A DNA stretch of 64,000 bases from Limnomonas spitsbergensis (Eukaryota; Chlorophyta; Chlorophyceae; Chlamydomonadales), in NCBI GenBank assembly GCA_037349105.1, contig JAYJMM010000036.1, positions 1,214,001 to 1,278,000 on the forward strand, read 5' to 3'. Within the stretch, counting starts at the first letter, position 1. Every line of letters starts with the position of its first letter. Made by a program: the position numbers and the translations under genes. This document shows, piece after piece, positions 20,995 to 33,038 of this stretch. A model generated the notes under the pieces. That model was not told where the DNA came from and made no database searches. It saw only the letters and a list, made by a program, of their open reading frames with translations.

Positions 20995-22364
20995 TTCTGA
21001 GGACTGCAAACGGGAAGTATCTTAGACCGATCGAGCCCTCAGATTTCCCATTGGTCACACCCAATCCTGATCACACATGCTACAGCCAGGGGCCCGACGT
21101 GAGCAGACGTGAGCTCACGCGTGAGCTACTGCCGAAGGATGGGACCTACAGGCTGTAGTCCAGTGTTTTTTGTGGTGGTCTCCAGACCGCCTTTGAGTGT
21201 TGCTAAGCAGCCACACTCCACAGCTGGTCCGATGGGTGCTTCACCTTGAGCGGCCTAAGGCCAGTGAACCAACCAATGCGTGGCCTCCGGCCGGTGAACC
21301 AATCATCAGCATGGCATGTTCATACCCCATGGGCTTATATGCTTTAGAGTAAGTTTCGGATTCGGGAGAAATTTTTTCAAAGTGTGTTAGTATGTTACCG
21401 GGGCATATCACACCACCATACCCACAAAAACAGTAGAAACAGGAACAACAAGTGTTGACAACTAAGCCTACAGCTCTGCCTTATGCTCCTCCTCAGACCT
21501 GGTGCCCGACTCACTGGCGTTGCCGCCTCGCAGCACGGCTGTGGTCTACTGAGGAACTCACAGTGCGGCTGGTTCAGCAGAGGACGCAGCAAGATAGGTC
21601 AACAGTTCAAAATCCAGGACAGTACCGGCGTCGTACAGGTTAGGACACCATGCAACCCCATGTTACCCCATGCAACCCCATACCCCCCAGACGCCCACCC
21701 TGCTGCCATGTCCCCCTGCTGCCGCCTGACACCTTAGGAACGTGAGCTTAATCTGGCATGCAGCCGCAAATATCCATGTATTCAGCTGCCTAGTTTAGGG
21801 TAAAGGGTTTAGCAGTAAGAGCTTCTTGGGTGCGGGGTTACGCTCTATAATGGCAGTCAGCTAAAATGCAATGCAGAAATTTGTAGCTGTAGACTCAATG
21901 TACGCAGTGTACCATGCTTCACTGTGTTGGAGCGCTCCGTAAGTTAATTGTGACATTGCAATTGTGACTGTGCAATACCGAGTCCATCAAATTCAGGCTT
22001 CAATGCCTATCTTCAGAAACTGATGATCATGTGGGCGCCTTGCAATGCATTCCTTTGCTTTGTTTCCTCTTTCAGGGTATTCCTGACATATTGCCTGTTT
22101 CTCTTTGTTGAGGGCTAGGATCTGCAAAGAGCCAATTTTTACATTCAACGAGGTGTTTCAGGAAGTAATGGTTACACACAAATATGGTACTGCAATACAG
22201 TCTGGGAGATGCCAGCCTTCCGGATGAATGTGTCAAAATAAGGGCCCTTGAAGAGAACTAGGTACAAATATTTACTTTTGCGAAATACATAGCTTTGCGC
22301 ATAATCAGCCACCATTTAAGCTCTAGTAATTCAAATGTCGAGACGACCTTGCACAGTTCCCCTT
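20995..22364. other. intergenic region upstream of chlG
   Basis: Should hold the chlG promoter (minus strand) and the 3' flank of ferritin-like gene A. I see no recognisable promoter element. Near 21250-21300 there are cggcctaaggccagtgaacc and ggcctccggccggtgaacc fragments related to the MITE-like family, and ccatgcaaccccatgttacc repeats near 21650. Confidence 0.5.
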
Positions 22365-24772
22365 CTATTTGATGTTGCCGTTCATGCCCATGGGGAAGAA
22401 GCCTCCTGAGCCGGAGCCCCCGAGGTACACAATCGATAGCACTTGCGCTGGGGTGCGTGCGAAGGGCAGCGCATTGGCGTCGGCAGGTACCAAGATGTTC
22501 TCCAGGGTGCCCTGGTTCATGATGCCAATGTCGTCGGGCACCTGCAAGCCGTCCCTTGTGCCTGATGCGGCCGCTCGCAGGTTTGAGATGGCTTGGACAA
22601 TGGAGGAAGTGGGGACACCTGCATGGAAGGAACATGGGATGGATTTGAAGGACAAAGCAGCGGGGTAACGGCGGATGTGGCTTCAGCCCAGGCTACCTGC
22701 TTCCTGTGTTGTTTCTCAAAAGAGGGCATCCTACCGTAGGAGAATATGTCCTACAAGCGCCTTTTTATTGTTTTGTTTTTGTTTTATTTCTCAAAAGAAG
22801 TCAACCTACCACAGGGGAATGTGTACTCCATGCGCCTTTTTATTGTTTTTGTTTTGTTTCTCAAAAGAGGTCAACCTACCGCAGGAGAATGTGTACTCCA
22901 TGCGCCTTTTCATTGTTTTGTTTTTGTTTTGCTTCTCAAAAGATGTCAACCTACCGAAGGGGAAGGTGTACTCCATGCGGCTGTTTATTGTTTCGTTTCT
23001 GTTTTATTTCTCAAAAGAGGTCAACCTACCGTAGGGGAATATGTACTCCAAGCGCCGGTTGATGAGCAGTGTGCGGATGGCTCCAGCGTGGTAGGCCTCA
23101 GTGCCCAGCAGTCCAGAAGTAGCCGACAAGTATTCCGCAGAGACGACGTCAATGGCACCCTGCATTCAGCACATACGCGGGAAGCACATCAGGGCTGCCA
23201 TGCATTTGAGAGTCTGGCAGAGATCTGATGGTCTGCGGAGTGCCAGGGAACCCAGTAAGGAAACCACACTGCCGTGGCAGCCAGAGTAGCATGAGTGCAT
23301 GATCATATCACATCAGCCATATGATAGAAAATGGCAAAATATTTAAATATGATATACAAGAGCTCTCATCCCCCTCCTCACAGACATAACATGAGAGCGC
23401 AGCGGACAATCAGGTCACAATGGCTGTGTGACCAGAGTGGTAGGCGAGCTTGCCAAACTAGGCAGGCAAGCGCATCAGCAGGCAGGCATGCAGAATAGCC
23501 GGGGAACCTACGAGGTAGGCAGTTACGCCGACGTCCTCGAAGATGTAGGCGGCATGGTAGAACAGAAGATCATTGGCATACCTGCAACAGTGAAGAATGA
23601 TCGACACAATTAAATGAAGGACAAAATTCAAGAATTCCTCATTCGGATGCTGGGGGCGAGACCTGATCCTATAGGCTGGTTGACAGGGTCACGTCTATTG
23701 AAACCAGTGCTGGGCCGATTACCGTCCTTGCGGTAGCTGAACTGCGTAGCTGATTTTCAGTTGATGCAAATTCAGCTGCTTTTATCTGAAAAGTACCGTA
23801 CTTACTTTCACGATTTCTGAATTACAGCGCAATTGCACAGCACTGATTAAAACTGGCGTTGGCAACAGTCTGTATTACAAATTTACAATGTACCTGCGCT
23901 GCGCTGGTACGCAAGGTATGGGCTTGCGGGAAAAAGGGTGCAACTAGATCCCTATTCACAGCATACAACATGCTTGTATTTCAACACAGTGTGATGACAA
24001 CTCACGCGTCAAAGGAGGGGCTGAGGGTGGCGTTGAAGGCCGCATTGGCTGCGGTGGAGAAGGCCATGCCAATATCCATCTCGGGCTGGTCCACCGGCAT
24101 CACACCGGCATCCATGATAGCATTCCGCAGGAACTGGACATGTGCCAGCTCGTCCGCGGCGATGTCGAGCGCGACGGCGCGGCCGGCATCTGTCAGCTTG
24201 GCCTTCATGCATCCAGTGGGCATGACGCCCAGGTTGCCCCACAACCCGCAGGGGATTGGCTGGCCCGTGGCGGCGCAGCTGTAGAAGTTTGCTTCCAGAT
24301 ACCTGGAGTAAAGCAGGCAGGTAGGGGGCTCAAGATTAAATCCTTGGCCATTAGATCAGAAGGTCATTGATGCCCTGCAGTCCGAAGGGCACCGATGGTC
24401 GCTACTGTAACAACTTGACTTCAAGGAACGGGTACCAGGGAGACGTGAGGTAGTGGGCCTTCAGGTACCGGTACCAAGAGGAGGCCAGGCAGCAGGCCAG
24501 AGCGGGACGGGCACATCGCCTACCTAAACCCTAGACCCTGAACCCTAAACGAGGGAACAAGATACAGATTTCAGCGGGGTTGGAACCAGACCCTCGGAAT
24601 GTGCTCTATCGCGAGAGCTCCAGGTTTGTTACGCAGGCGCTGCTAAAATAACACAGCAGCTTGCCATCACTTACTCGAGGTTGAGGGCGAACTGGAGCAC
24701 ATCCACGTCGAGATGTGCGGCCTGACCCAAGCTGAGTCCAATCAGGGCAACCAGGCAACAAAGAGCCTGCAT
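22365..24772 (-). CDS. desiccation-related PCC13-62-like (ferritin-like domain) protein, paralogue A
   Basis: Five exons, phases consistent: 24675-24772, 24006-24302, 23512-23581, 23030-23159 and 22365-22618 (stop TAG), 282 residues. An N-terminal hydrophobic stretch (LCCLVALIGLSLGQA) looks like a signal peptide. The ferritin-like fold is indicated by E in YLEANFYSCAA, an ExxH in DELAHVQFLRNAI, then E in YIFEDVGVTAY and a second ExxH in LGTEAYHAGAIR. The C-terminus is FARTPAQVLSIVYLGG, GGFFPMGMNGNIK. The family (Ferritin_2) is named after a dehydration-induced resurrection-plant protein; metal binding here is inference. The ATG overlaps a possible acceptor (tgcatgcag) conserved in paralogue B, so translation may really begin in an upstream exon. 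Exons 2-5 match paralogues B and C. Confidence 0.92.
22712..23029 (-). repeat. four extra copies of gene A exon 4 end plus donor
   Basis: A unit of about 73 bases (ctcaaaagaggtcaacctac, then ggggaatgtgtactccatgc, then a tttttattgttttgtttt tract) occurs five times. The rightmost, at 23010-23060, contains the true donor and last codons of the exon. The other four, in the intron, carry exon-like sequence degraded by substitutions. Confidence 0.92.
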
Positions 24773-27301
24773 GCAGGGTTGCAGGCAAGAATCACTTGGC
24801 TGATAGGAGACAACGATGTCTACTTCTCTGACAAAGATGCTTCTGATTCTATGTGGGTAGTGGGGAGGATGACTATGGACGAAGCTCATCCCACCACAAG
24901 TCCAATTCAGCCTGCTGGGAGCGTCATATGGTACCGGTACCGGTCGGCAGTTTTCAACCACTAGTGGTGAGACAGGAAATCAGAAACAGGTGCGTTGTGC
25001 GCCGAGAGAACTACAATCCAGCTGGGATTACTGCTTTCTATTGCTGCGTCGCGCACACGATCAACTGCGCCTGGCAGGGAGCGTCATTTCGCTATCGGTT
25101 TCCTTCAACTACTCCCGGTAGTCGTTTGCCAGGAAAGTCCAGGTGCAGTATATGGGAGCAGCAATCTGGGAGACCTCATCAGCAGCCAAGCAGTCATCTC
25201 CGCACCTTAGCGGTTAGCGAAGCCATTGGATCGGGTGGTCTTGGAACTGTTGTCGAAAGGTGTTTCAGGTGCGGGCCTGCGGGGGATACCGGTAGGTTCC
25301 GATCGTCCTATCTACAGGGATAGGAGTGTGTGTTCGTCGAATCAGCAATGTGCAGCAGATGTTAGTTTGCAGAATCACTAATTGTCCGGCTGTGCAGTTT
25401 TATAGCCGCTGCTGTTGACACGGTACCGGTTGCCATGACTTGACAGCATAAGCAGCGCGCATGACACGATGACACATAGTTTCTGACGCATTTCGCACCG
25501 ATATGGTAATCCTTCGAGGTCCCCCGTTTCGCAGTAACTTCCTGACGGATGCAGCAGACGGAAGTCTCTGGACGTAGGCGTGCAATGCCCCTTGAAAGGC
25601 AAGGCAACGCTAGCACGTCCAAATACGGCGACGGTACGCACCACAGACGCATGCTCAGGCGATACACTGATGGCCCCTCTGGTTGCCAATCCCGACTGTT
25701 GCAGCCCCAACTGCTGGTCCAGTGGTCCCAGCCTTCCCCCCCCCCTCTGATCCCCGCCTGAATGGTGCAGCCCAGCCCGTTCCAGCCCTGATTGGTTTCA
25801 GCTCCGTTTGGTCAAAATCCCCGCTCAGCCAGCCCCCGTTCATAAATTTGATGTTGATTACAACGGGCGGGCTGACCGCTGGACAGCCATTATCCCTACT
25901 GCTAGACTTGGAGAGCCAATTCTCAGACAGACAAACCGAAAAATAATGGAGCTGGTTCAGCTCACGTCCAGGCAGTCTCAGAGGAGAGCGAGCATGCAAG
26001 TAAAATAAGGAAATGAAAGGAGATCTCTACAATGTTGAGAGAGAGCCCCACTCGAGGAAAGCCAGGTAGAAAATGAAAAGCTTGCCACTCCAACATGCAG
26101 CGTCGAGGCAGAGATTGAAAGCACCGAAGACATGGCCAAAAGAAAGCCGCAATAGTAGCTTAAACGCTGAGCGCATCTTGAAATAGCTTCAAAACCGGGA
26201 CAGAGACTACCAGAGCCAAGGAAAATGCCCGGAATACAAAGATCAGAGCCGGCTAGAAACAATGAGACATGAAGTCAATGACATTACACCTCGGGGCCCT
26301 GCTGAAAAAGGCTCGGCCGCGTGGGCGCCCAACTGTCCCGTTGGAAGAAAATAAACCGAAGGTAAGAGGGAAAGAGGGAGAAGAACACAAAGGAGAAAGA
26401 AATACCCATGAGACATGAAGTGCCGTCACTATCCCAAAGAGATGACCCCAGTCAATGAAAGTCAAGAGTAGGGTCCCTGGACCAGGCCTGGGTGGCAGAT
26501 CACGTGTTTTACCGATGTATTACGCTTACCATTTCATTGCTCGACAGTTGCCACACGATTGCATTATATCGTGTGACAATGATCCACGAAGTTACTTTTC
26601 CCACACAATATAACAAATACAGGGACAGGTGGGCGCCCACGCGGCCGAGCCTTTTTGAGCCGGGCCCAGGGGTGTAATGTCATTGACAATTTACTTGTAA
26701 CATGGTATGCATTCCGGTGAGGGTCATGCACACACATGTCTCAACATTTATAAATAACTGTTATGTCACGGCGCCCGGTAATTGTAATCTCGCACGTTAG
26801 GCCTGTTTTGAAATATAATCGACACTCCAAAGCTTGTATTTGATGATCCAGCGGCAAGCACACAGGCCCAGACATATTAAAAGACAACAGAGACCGGTGC
26901 ACAACCGCACAAAACATAGCGGGCATACAATCTAGAGCGAAACGACCGTGCAATATCAGTCAATGCACGTTACACCTCTGGGCCCTGCTCAACTAGGCTG
27001 AGCCGCATGGGCGCCCAACACCGTACGGCATTGGTGATTATGAAAGACCATGCATTGGAAGCATGAGTATGACCCAGTTGGTTTGGGATGAGGCCAGCCA
27101 ACACCTTAATCACAAAGCAAACAAAAGCCGGCAGGCCCCAGGTATTGCACCCAGGTACTGCACCATACACAAACGTAATGCAATCTACGGTTACGGCGCG
27201 GATGTGGCTTCGGCCCAGGCTGCGCTGTTTCCTTAACTCTCGCGCTTTCCCCGGGGGCGTAGCGCCGTAGCTTTCTTTCTTTCTTATGCAACATACATGG
27301 G
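24773..27301. other. intergenic region between gene A and the TIR-ARM gene
   Basis: Contains a diverged two-copy repeat at about 24916-25000 and 25076-25145 (both starting ggagcgtcat and ending in caggtgc), three SINE-like copies (26263-26420, 26629-26690 and 26960-27020) and a dispersed repeat at 27190-27284. No open frame here has recognisable protein features. Confidence 0.55.
26263..26420 (+). mobile_element. SINE-like element with 14-bp target site duplication
   Basis: atgagacatgaagt flanks the element on both sides (26264-26277 and 26407-26420). The body starts caatgacattacacc, passes through ggctcggccgcgtgggcgcc and ends in a purine-rich tail (ggtaagagggaaagagggag, aagaaat). A long direct repeat plus purine-rich tail points to target-primed reverse transcription. 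About 18 other copies of the core are scattered in both orientations in this window. Confidence 0.75.
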
Positions 27302-30300
27302 TTACGAGAGTACGTGTAAGGCACGCATTGCCAACTCTCTCACCTCCAGCACATCTGACCTTGACAGCTTGATAAGCTGGGTGATGGCACCGGGAAGAGC
27401 GACGATCCTGGCTTTGGTCTCCACATTCAATGCAAGGTTGTAAAGCGCCAAGATGGCCGCACGTCGCGTCATCTTCGAGCTAGACCTCAGCAAGGTGACC
27501 ATGCGTGTGAGGGCGCCCGGAGCAGCGGCAATCTCGGCCTTGATCGCCACATCGATGGCAAGGTTGCACAATGCCCCCACAGCGTTCTCTTGCACATGCG
27601 TGCAGCTCGAGTGCAGCAAGACAACCAGCTGGGTGATGGCACCAGGGACGCGAGCAATCTTGACCTTATTCTCCTCATTGACTGACAGGCTCCAAAGGGC
27701 TCCCGCCACATTCTCCTGCACCACCGCTGTGCTCGAGCCCAGTGAGGCAACCAGCTGGGTGATGGCACCAGGAGAAGTGCCAATCTTGTCCTGGTTCCCC
27801 GCTTTGGTCGCAAGGGCCCATAGAACTCCTGCTGCCTGCTCTTGCACTGCCACCGAGCGTGAGCTCAGCAAGACAACCAAATGGGGGATGGCACCGGGAG
27901 CGTCAGCGATCCTGGCCTTGTTGTCCGGGTTGTCTGACAGGGCCCACAAGCCTCCGGCTGCCTTCTCCTGCACTGCCTCTGACCTAGAGGTCAGCAAGGC
28001 AACCAGCTGGGTGACGGCACCGGGGTCCGCTACGATCCTCACTTCATTCTCCTTAAGCTTTGAAAGGTCCCATAGCGCACATGCTGCTACCTCCTGCACT
28101 TTCACGGAGCTCGATCTCAATGAGGCGACCAGGTGTGTGATGGTAGCGGGAGCCGCAACAACAACCACCTTGCTCTCCCACCATGCCACAAGGTTGCTCA
28201 GTGCTCCGACTGCGCACTCCTGCAATTCCATCGAGCTCGAGCTCAGCAAAACAACCAGCTGGGCAAAGGCTCCAGGAGCAACCGCGATCTGAACCCTGTT
28301 CGCCACATTGATTGAAAGGGCCCATAGCGCCCCTGCCGCCTGCTCTTGCACTGCCACCGAGCACGAGCTCAGCAAGACAGCCAACTGGGTGATGGCATGG
28401 GGAGCATTGGCAACCTTGGCCCTGTTCACCACACAGGCTGAAAGGCTCGCCAACGTTCTTGCTGCTGCAGCCTGCACTGATGCTTTGGGGGAGAAGAGCT
28501 TGGCCACAATGCTGACGATGTCAGAGTCTGAGCTCTTTGTAGCAACCTGGTTCGCATCGGGAGGCTCATATTCTTAATCCGTACCAACATCGTCCATGTT
28601 ACAGTATCACAAAAGGAAGGTGCACAAGGATAAGCAATAACGTGCTACTGGCTTCTATCGCAAAAGATTCATTCTCAGCGCTCACAAGGTCAGGCTTCTT
28701 GTACAGATTCCAAGCAGCATGGCCAGGCAGTACGTCAGCAGCAACAAGACAACTTTATGGAGGTCTGGGATAGGCATGCCCCCTGCACCTTTGTTATTTT
28801 ATTAGGTTAGGGTGTAGACATCTCTGTACCTTATCAGATGTGTTGGTTTAGGAGATGGGTAAAGCTCATGTAATGCTAGTGGATAAATGTTGCGACCGAG
28901 GCGACCGATCTTGCTTACTTACGTCTCTATCGTAACCACCCTTGCACACCCTTTCTTCTCCTCAGTGATCCCAGTGGACAAAATATTGCAATAAGACCAC
29001 CAGTCCTGCCTTTTTGCCATCCTTACACACACCCTTTTCTGACCTTCATTCCTCGTGGGCCGCTCGCCTTCTCATCCGACCGCTCCTTTCTGCCGAGGGG
29101 CTTGAGGTTGCGGTTCGCCAACAAGGTGCGCAGCTCGGATATCATCTGCACCAGGGATCAAGAAAAATACAGCAGGGTTAAGGGTTCAGGGCCACATATT
29201 CAAAATCTGTTAAGGGTTCAGGGCCACATATTCAAAACCTGTTAAGGGTTCAGGACCACATTTTCAAAACGCGTGAAGGGCTCAGGGCCATATATTCAGA
29301 TTCAATCCATTCTGAATCCCCCAACCTTAAGCATTTTTATAACCTGAGTCTAGTAAGTAATAACACACGGCCAGCCCATCCTCTTAGGGTCAGGCACGGT
29401 CAAACGGCACCGTTGATCTAAATCATGATCATGATTAGTAAAAGCTTACAAAGTACAACAAATCTGCTACATCACACTAACTCGAGGCGGCTTAGCCCAA
29501 GATAGGTGCACCGGCAAAACTGGCATACTGCATAAGGGCATGCCCACCTCATTGAACCAGGAGACAACCTCCTTTCCTTGGCATGCCCCACTCTTGGGAA
29601 TGCACTCTAGCGAAAGCATCAGAGGCTCTAGGCTCGGCGGAGGGTACTCGCCGCTGTACGACAGCGGGATCAGTACCTGTGAGGGAACAAAGGAAGGAAG
29701 TATGAGAGGCTATGGAAGATTGGGATCAACAAAGATCTGCACTCTGCAGGCGCACTTTCAAGGTATAGTATGTGTCACTATGTAAGCAGGAGTGACAAAG
29801 TACGAGCCGCTGTGGGACAATGGGATCAACAAAAAACTGCAGGGGCACTTTCAAGGCAAGGCGTGTGTCACTATGTAGACGGGAGTGGAAAAGTACGAGC
29901 TCATGTGGGACACTGGGATCATAAAATCCGTTCCCGTCATCCCGTCACCTGTCCATATCTCTCTTTTTCTCTCCCTACAAGGGGGCTCGTAACAGAAAGA
30001 AAGAAAGAAAGCTACGCCCCAGGGAGGGGGTAGAGTTAAGGAAACAGCATAGCCTGGGCCGAAGCCACATCCGCGCCGTTACCATTTCGTAACAAATATA
30101 TGCAAGTGCACGTCCAAGGCTGAGTACCTGCAGCTGCCACTGCAAACAAATGGATGGAACACATGGAGATGTTTGAGAGTCCTTTTGAGGCCTGGAGACA
30201 CGGAAATAGCTACATGCAGTACTGGCAAGAAACGAGTACCGCCCGGCATACCGGTACCTGTATGACGGGTGTAAAATAAAATAAATATGATCTGCCTTGC

Positions 30301-31197
30301 GGCATGCCTTGATTGGCCAGTGTCTATCTGTGTGTCTGTGTCCACTAGTAGCACCCACCTTATTCCTCAGGTAAGCCAGGGAGAACTCAGCCTGCTCATA
30401 TTTGGAAGCTCCGTAATGGTCAGAGCAGACGGCAATGAATGCCGTGCATCGCTCGAGGGCATCTTGTGAGACTTGGACCCAGTCAACCTCACCCTGCATT
30501 ATTGGGTAAGTAGCACGGGATCAAAGCTACGCCCTGTGGGGGGCGTAAGAGTCAAGGAAACAGCGCAGCCTGGGCCGAAGCCACATCCGCTCCGTAACTG
30601 TTATCGCGCGGGATCATGCATAACGCACAGGATGATGCACAACGCGAAATCGCCAGAAGAGGGTGAGGGATAGAAAGCAAAGATACATCTGGTGGACAAG
30701 CCCTTGGACCCAGTCAACAGTGTTTTTTGCAGTGGTTACCGCACCACTTTCAGCTACATTTCAGCTACACTGAGGCCTACCGCTATCCCCCCCACCAGCC
30801 CCTGGCTTGGCCAGCCCTGCTGCCAAGGCCTCTGGCCGGAGGCCGGTCCATGTTTGGTGTCAATCAGCCCATCAAAGGTGGTCCGGTAACCACTAAAAAA
30901 AACTGCCAGTCAGCCTCACCCAGTATTGGGTAGGTAGCACAATTGCACGGTCACGAAATATGAACACATGAAGGATTTAATTTAATTCATGGCGGCATGA
31001 AAACAAACAAACTCATAATGCATATTACAGCACAAGCTGTCTCTTGACAAGAGTACTAACGCACCGGTAGGACTTCTTCGCCGAAAAAAACAGACCAGCC
31101 ATCCTGCACCAATGCCTCGTACAGCTTGTTTGCAAGGCCGTCCCCATAGCGACCCGTGTCACCTGAGTGGTACGAAATCATGATGTCCCAATGCGGC
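27302..31197 (-). CDS. TIR domain plus armadillo-repeat protein
   Basis: Exons 31065-31197, 30359-30493, 29548-29676, 29044-29145 and 27302-28564 (stop TAA at 27302) join in frame to at least 586 residues. The acceptor of the last exon is the least certain. The first four exons form a TIR fold: WDIMISYHSGDTGRYGDGLA (strand A and box 1), LYEALVQDGWSVFFGEEVLP, DALERCTAFIAVCSDHYGAS, SKYEQAEFSLAYLRNK with a Glu where TIR NADases carry the catalytic one, then VLIPLSYSGEYPPPSLEPLM. The last exon holds about nine 42-residue ARM repeats (PGAITQLVVLL, VQENAVGALCNLA). TIR domains act as NAD-consuming enzymes or adaptors in immunity and cell death; ARM repeats bind proteins. The pairing recalls animal SARM1, but with the opposite order and no SAM domains. 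Enzymatic activity is inference. Upstream exons may exist. Confidence 0.87.
29994..30087 (+). mobile_element. dispersed repeat with AAAG run and aaggaaacagc core
   Basis: Starts with (agaa)n agctacgcccc and continues gttaaggaaacagcatagcc, gggccgaagccacatccgcg, ccgttacca. Copies on the + strand are near 6985-7040, 12455-12525, 18690-18765 and 30526-30601. Inverted copies are near 22665-22715, 27190-27284 and 36470-36520. It usually lies inside introns or next to genes. Class unknown; short interspersed element is the best guess. Confidence 0.65.
30494..30940 (-). repeat. duplicated acceptor region of TIR exon 2, split by a MITE
   Basis: The true acceptor context (ttggacccagtcaacctcac, then cattattgggtaagtagcac) spans 30473-30515 on the + strand. 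A second copy starts at 30703 (cttggacccagtcaac) and resumes at 30908 (ccagtcagcctcacccagta, ttgggtaggtagcac), interrupted by the MITE-like element at 30718-30905. Confidence 0.85.
30718..30905 (+). mobile_element. MITE-like element with about 30-bp inverted ends and about 9-bp target duplication
   Basis: The left end gtgttttttgcagtggttac is complementary to the right end ggtaaccactaaaaaaaact. The flanks ccagtcaac and ccagtcagc fit a 9-bp target duplication with one mismatch, as seen for Mutator-like elements. The insertion splits the duplicated TIR acceptor copy. No transposase is encoded. Confidence 0.75.
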
Positions 31198-32965
31198 CTG
31201 CAAGGGCCACATCAGCACTCAGACGCATCCGGACTGTTCTAAGCATTGGCAGGTTCTATGCCGGTTGGGTCGCCTAGTCTAGGATACAAATGTAATTCAT
31301 TTTTCAAGCAATGTTTGCACATCATCACACACAACTCGCGTGTCAGGATTCCCTGAGGGGAACAAAACCACCAATGCCAAATTGGCAGAATCCTTCAGTT
31401 TCCTGACAGAATGAATGATGGCTTGACTCACATTTCACACGGCGCTGTTATTTTGTGGGATAGAGATGGTATTGCCGGTGCAGCTGCTAATAAATGGGCC
31501 GAGCGGAGCGTTCACTCAGTCGCCTGAAGGAAGTCATTGAAATGCTGGTACATTAGAAAGAGAGTGACGCATTATTGGCCCCAGAGGGCATTGCAGAGGG
31601 AAACCAATCACGCATGCGCAGCAGCTCAGCAGGGGCCACAAGCGAGCATGCCATGCCAGCTGAGAAATAAAGCACAGGGACACTACACATGATAAAGTGT
31701 ATCATCACTGGGATTTCTTTGCATGCACTGGTCTGTGATTGGCCAGGAAGTACCAGCAGGGGACTGGGATAGGTCAGGCAAGGGAAAGGCTGGGTATGTC
31801 AGTGCATAGGGGCAATGTTCACTAATGCACGCTTCAGCTACAGTTGATGCATTGAGCTACATCACGGCCTTTGGCCGTGGGCGCCTGGTGCCGCAAGTCC
31901 TAATGCTTAGGCCACTGGCTGCAGGCCAGTCAAGGGTTTGTACCCACCGGCCCAGTCATGGCTGCCCAGCAGGCTGCCGAAGCCCAAAGGTAGTCTGCTG
32001 GGCACTACCGTCGACACAGAGTGAGGGGCGCGGAAGACTGGAGGGCTGAGTCCCTTACTTAGCTCGGGTTTGTAGACCCAGGATGGGTCTATTGACCTAA
32101 TGATGTACCGGTACCTTGAACTGCCCGTTTTATCGTTGCTGTATCGTTGCTGTATCGTTGCTGTGAGGGAATTTTTAGTTGCTGTTGAGCGCCCTCACCT
32201 TTTCTATGCTAGCTAGTTTGGTTCCCGTAGCGTCAGTTCGGGGCCGATGATCGCTCAGCTTGGATAAATGGGTTCTGGATCAGTCGCGGATTATTTTTTG
32301 ACCTTGACCCCGTTCGATACTATAAGCTGCAAGTGATGTGCTCGGCAGCAGCGGCAGCGGAAGCTTGTTTGTAGGAATTTGTACGGTTCGTCAGATCAGG
32401 GTCGCTCGTGCATGCGATGCGATATTGTAACAATTTTGTGTTCCCTATTCAGCAGGATTTGGACAGCCAGCCTCCAGGGTACCGCATTGCGCACCTCAAT
32501 GGGAAGTAAAAAGGGTGAAAAGGGTGGAAAGGTTATTGAATTCATGCCATGCATCTCACCCCTGATCTTACCATGCAGATTCGAATCTCTCAGGACACAC
32601 TCTGGCGTTATATTTTTCTCTCTAGCATGGAACATGATCTGTCCGACCTAATTATATGGATTCAACAGAACCTGATTGATTGAGATGGGAATGGGGCTGT
32701 TTCATTTCGCTGACTCATCACCTCTACCAGATTCGCCTCACTGCCTCTCCAACCTCCCTCTGGCGAGAAGCAGCTGATGCAGCCGATTCCAGGTAAATGA
32801 AGCAGGCGCACGGTCAATGCCTGGGAATTACAGCAAATGTCAGCTTCCTGGCAGCTGCTCCTTCCAATGACTGTGTACGCCTGCGCCTGTTGCCCGACAT
32901 TTCAAGGGTTCTTGCATCCGTGCTGGAGGGTCATTTACACTGTTCCTTATTTTTTGTCTCCTATT

Positions 32966-33030
32966 TTAGTTGGGCGCCCACACGGCCGAGCCTTTTTGAG
33001 CAGGGCCCAGAGAGGTATAACGTCATTGAC
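32966..33030 (-). mobile_element. SINE-like family copy
   Basis: Core gttgggcgcccacacggccg through gtataacgtcattgac, abutting the MITE-like element at 33039. Further family cores, not listed separately: 11635-11698, 12765-12825, 34069-34140 (opposite orientation), 38995-39062 (opposite, decayed), 41449-41512, 45525-45590 and 46448-46514. Confidence 0.7.
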
Positions 33031-33038
33031 CATGGTGC

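Noticed and set aside
27453..28292. 279-residue + strand open frame
   Set aside because: Shadow of the armadillo-repeat exon; the minus strand has the clear ARM consensus.
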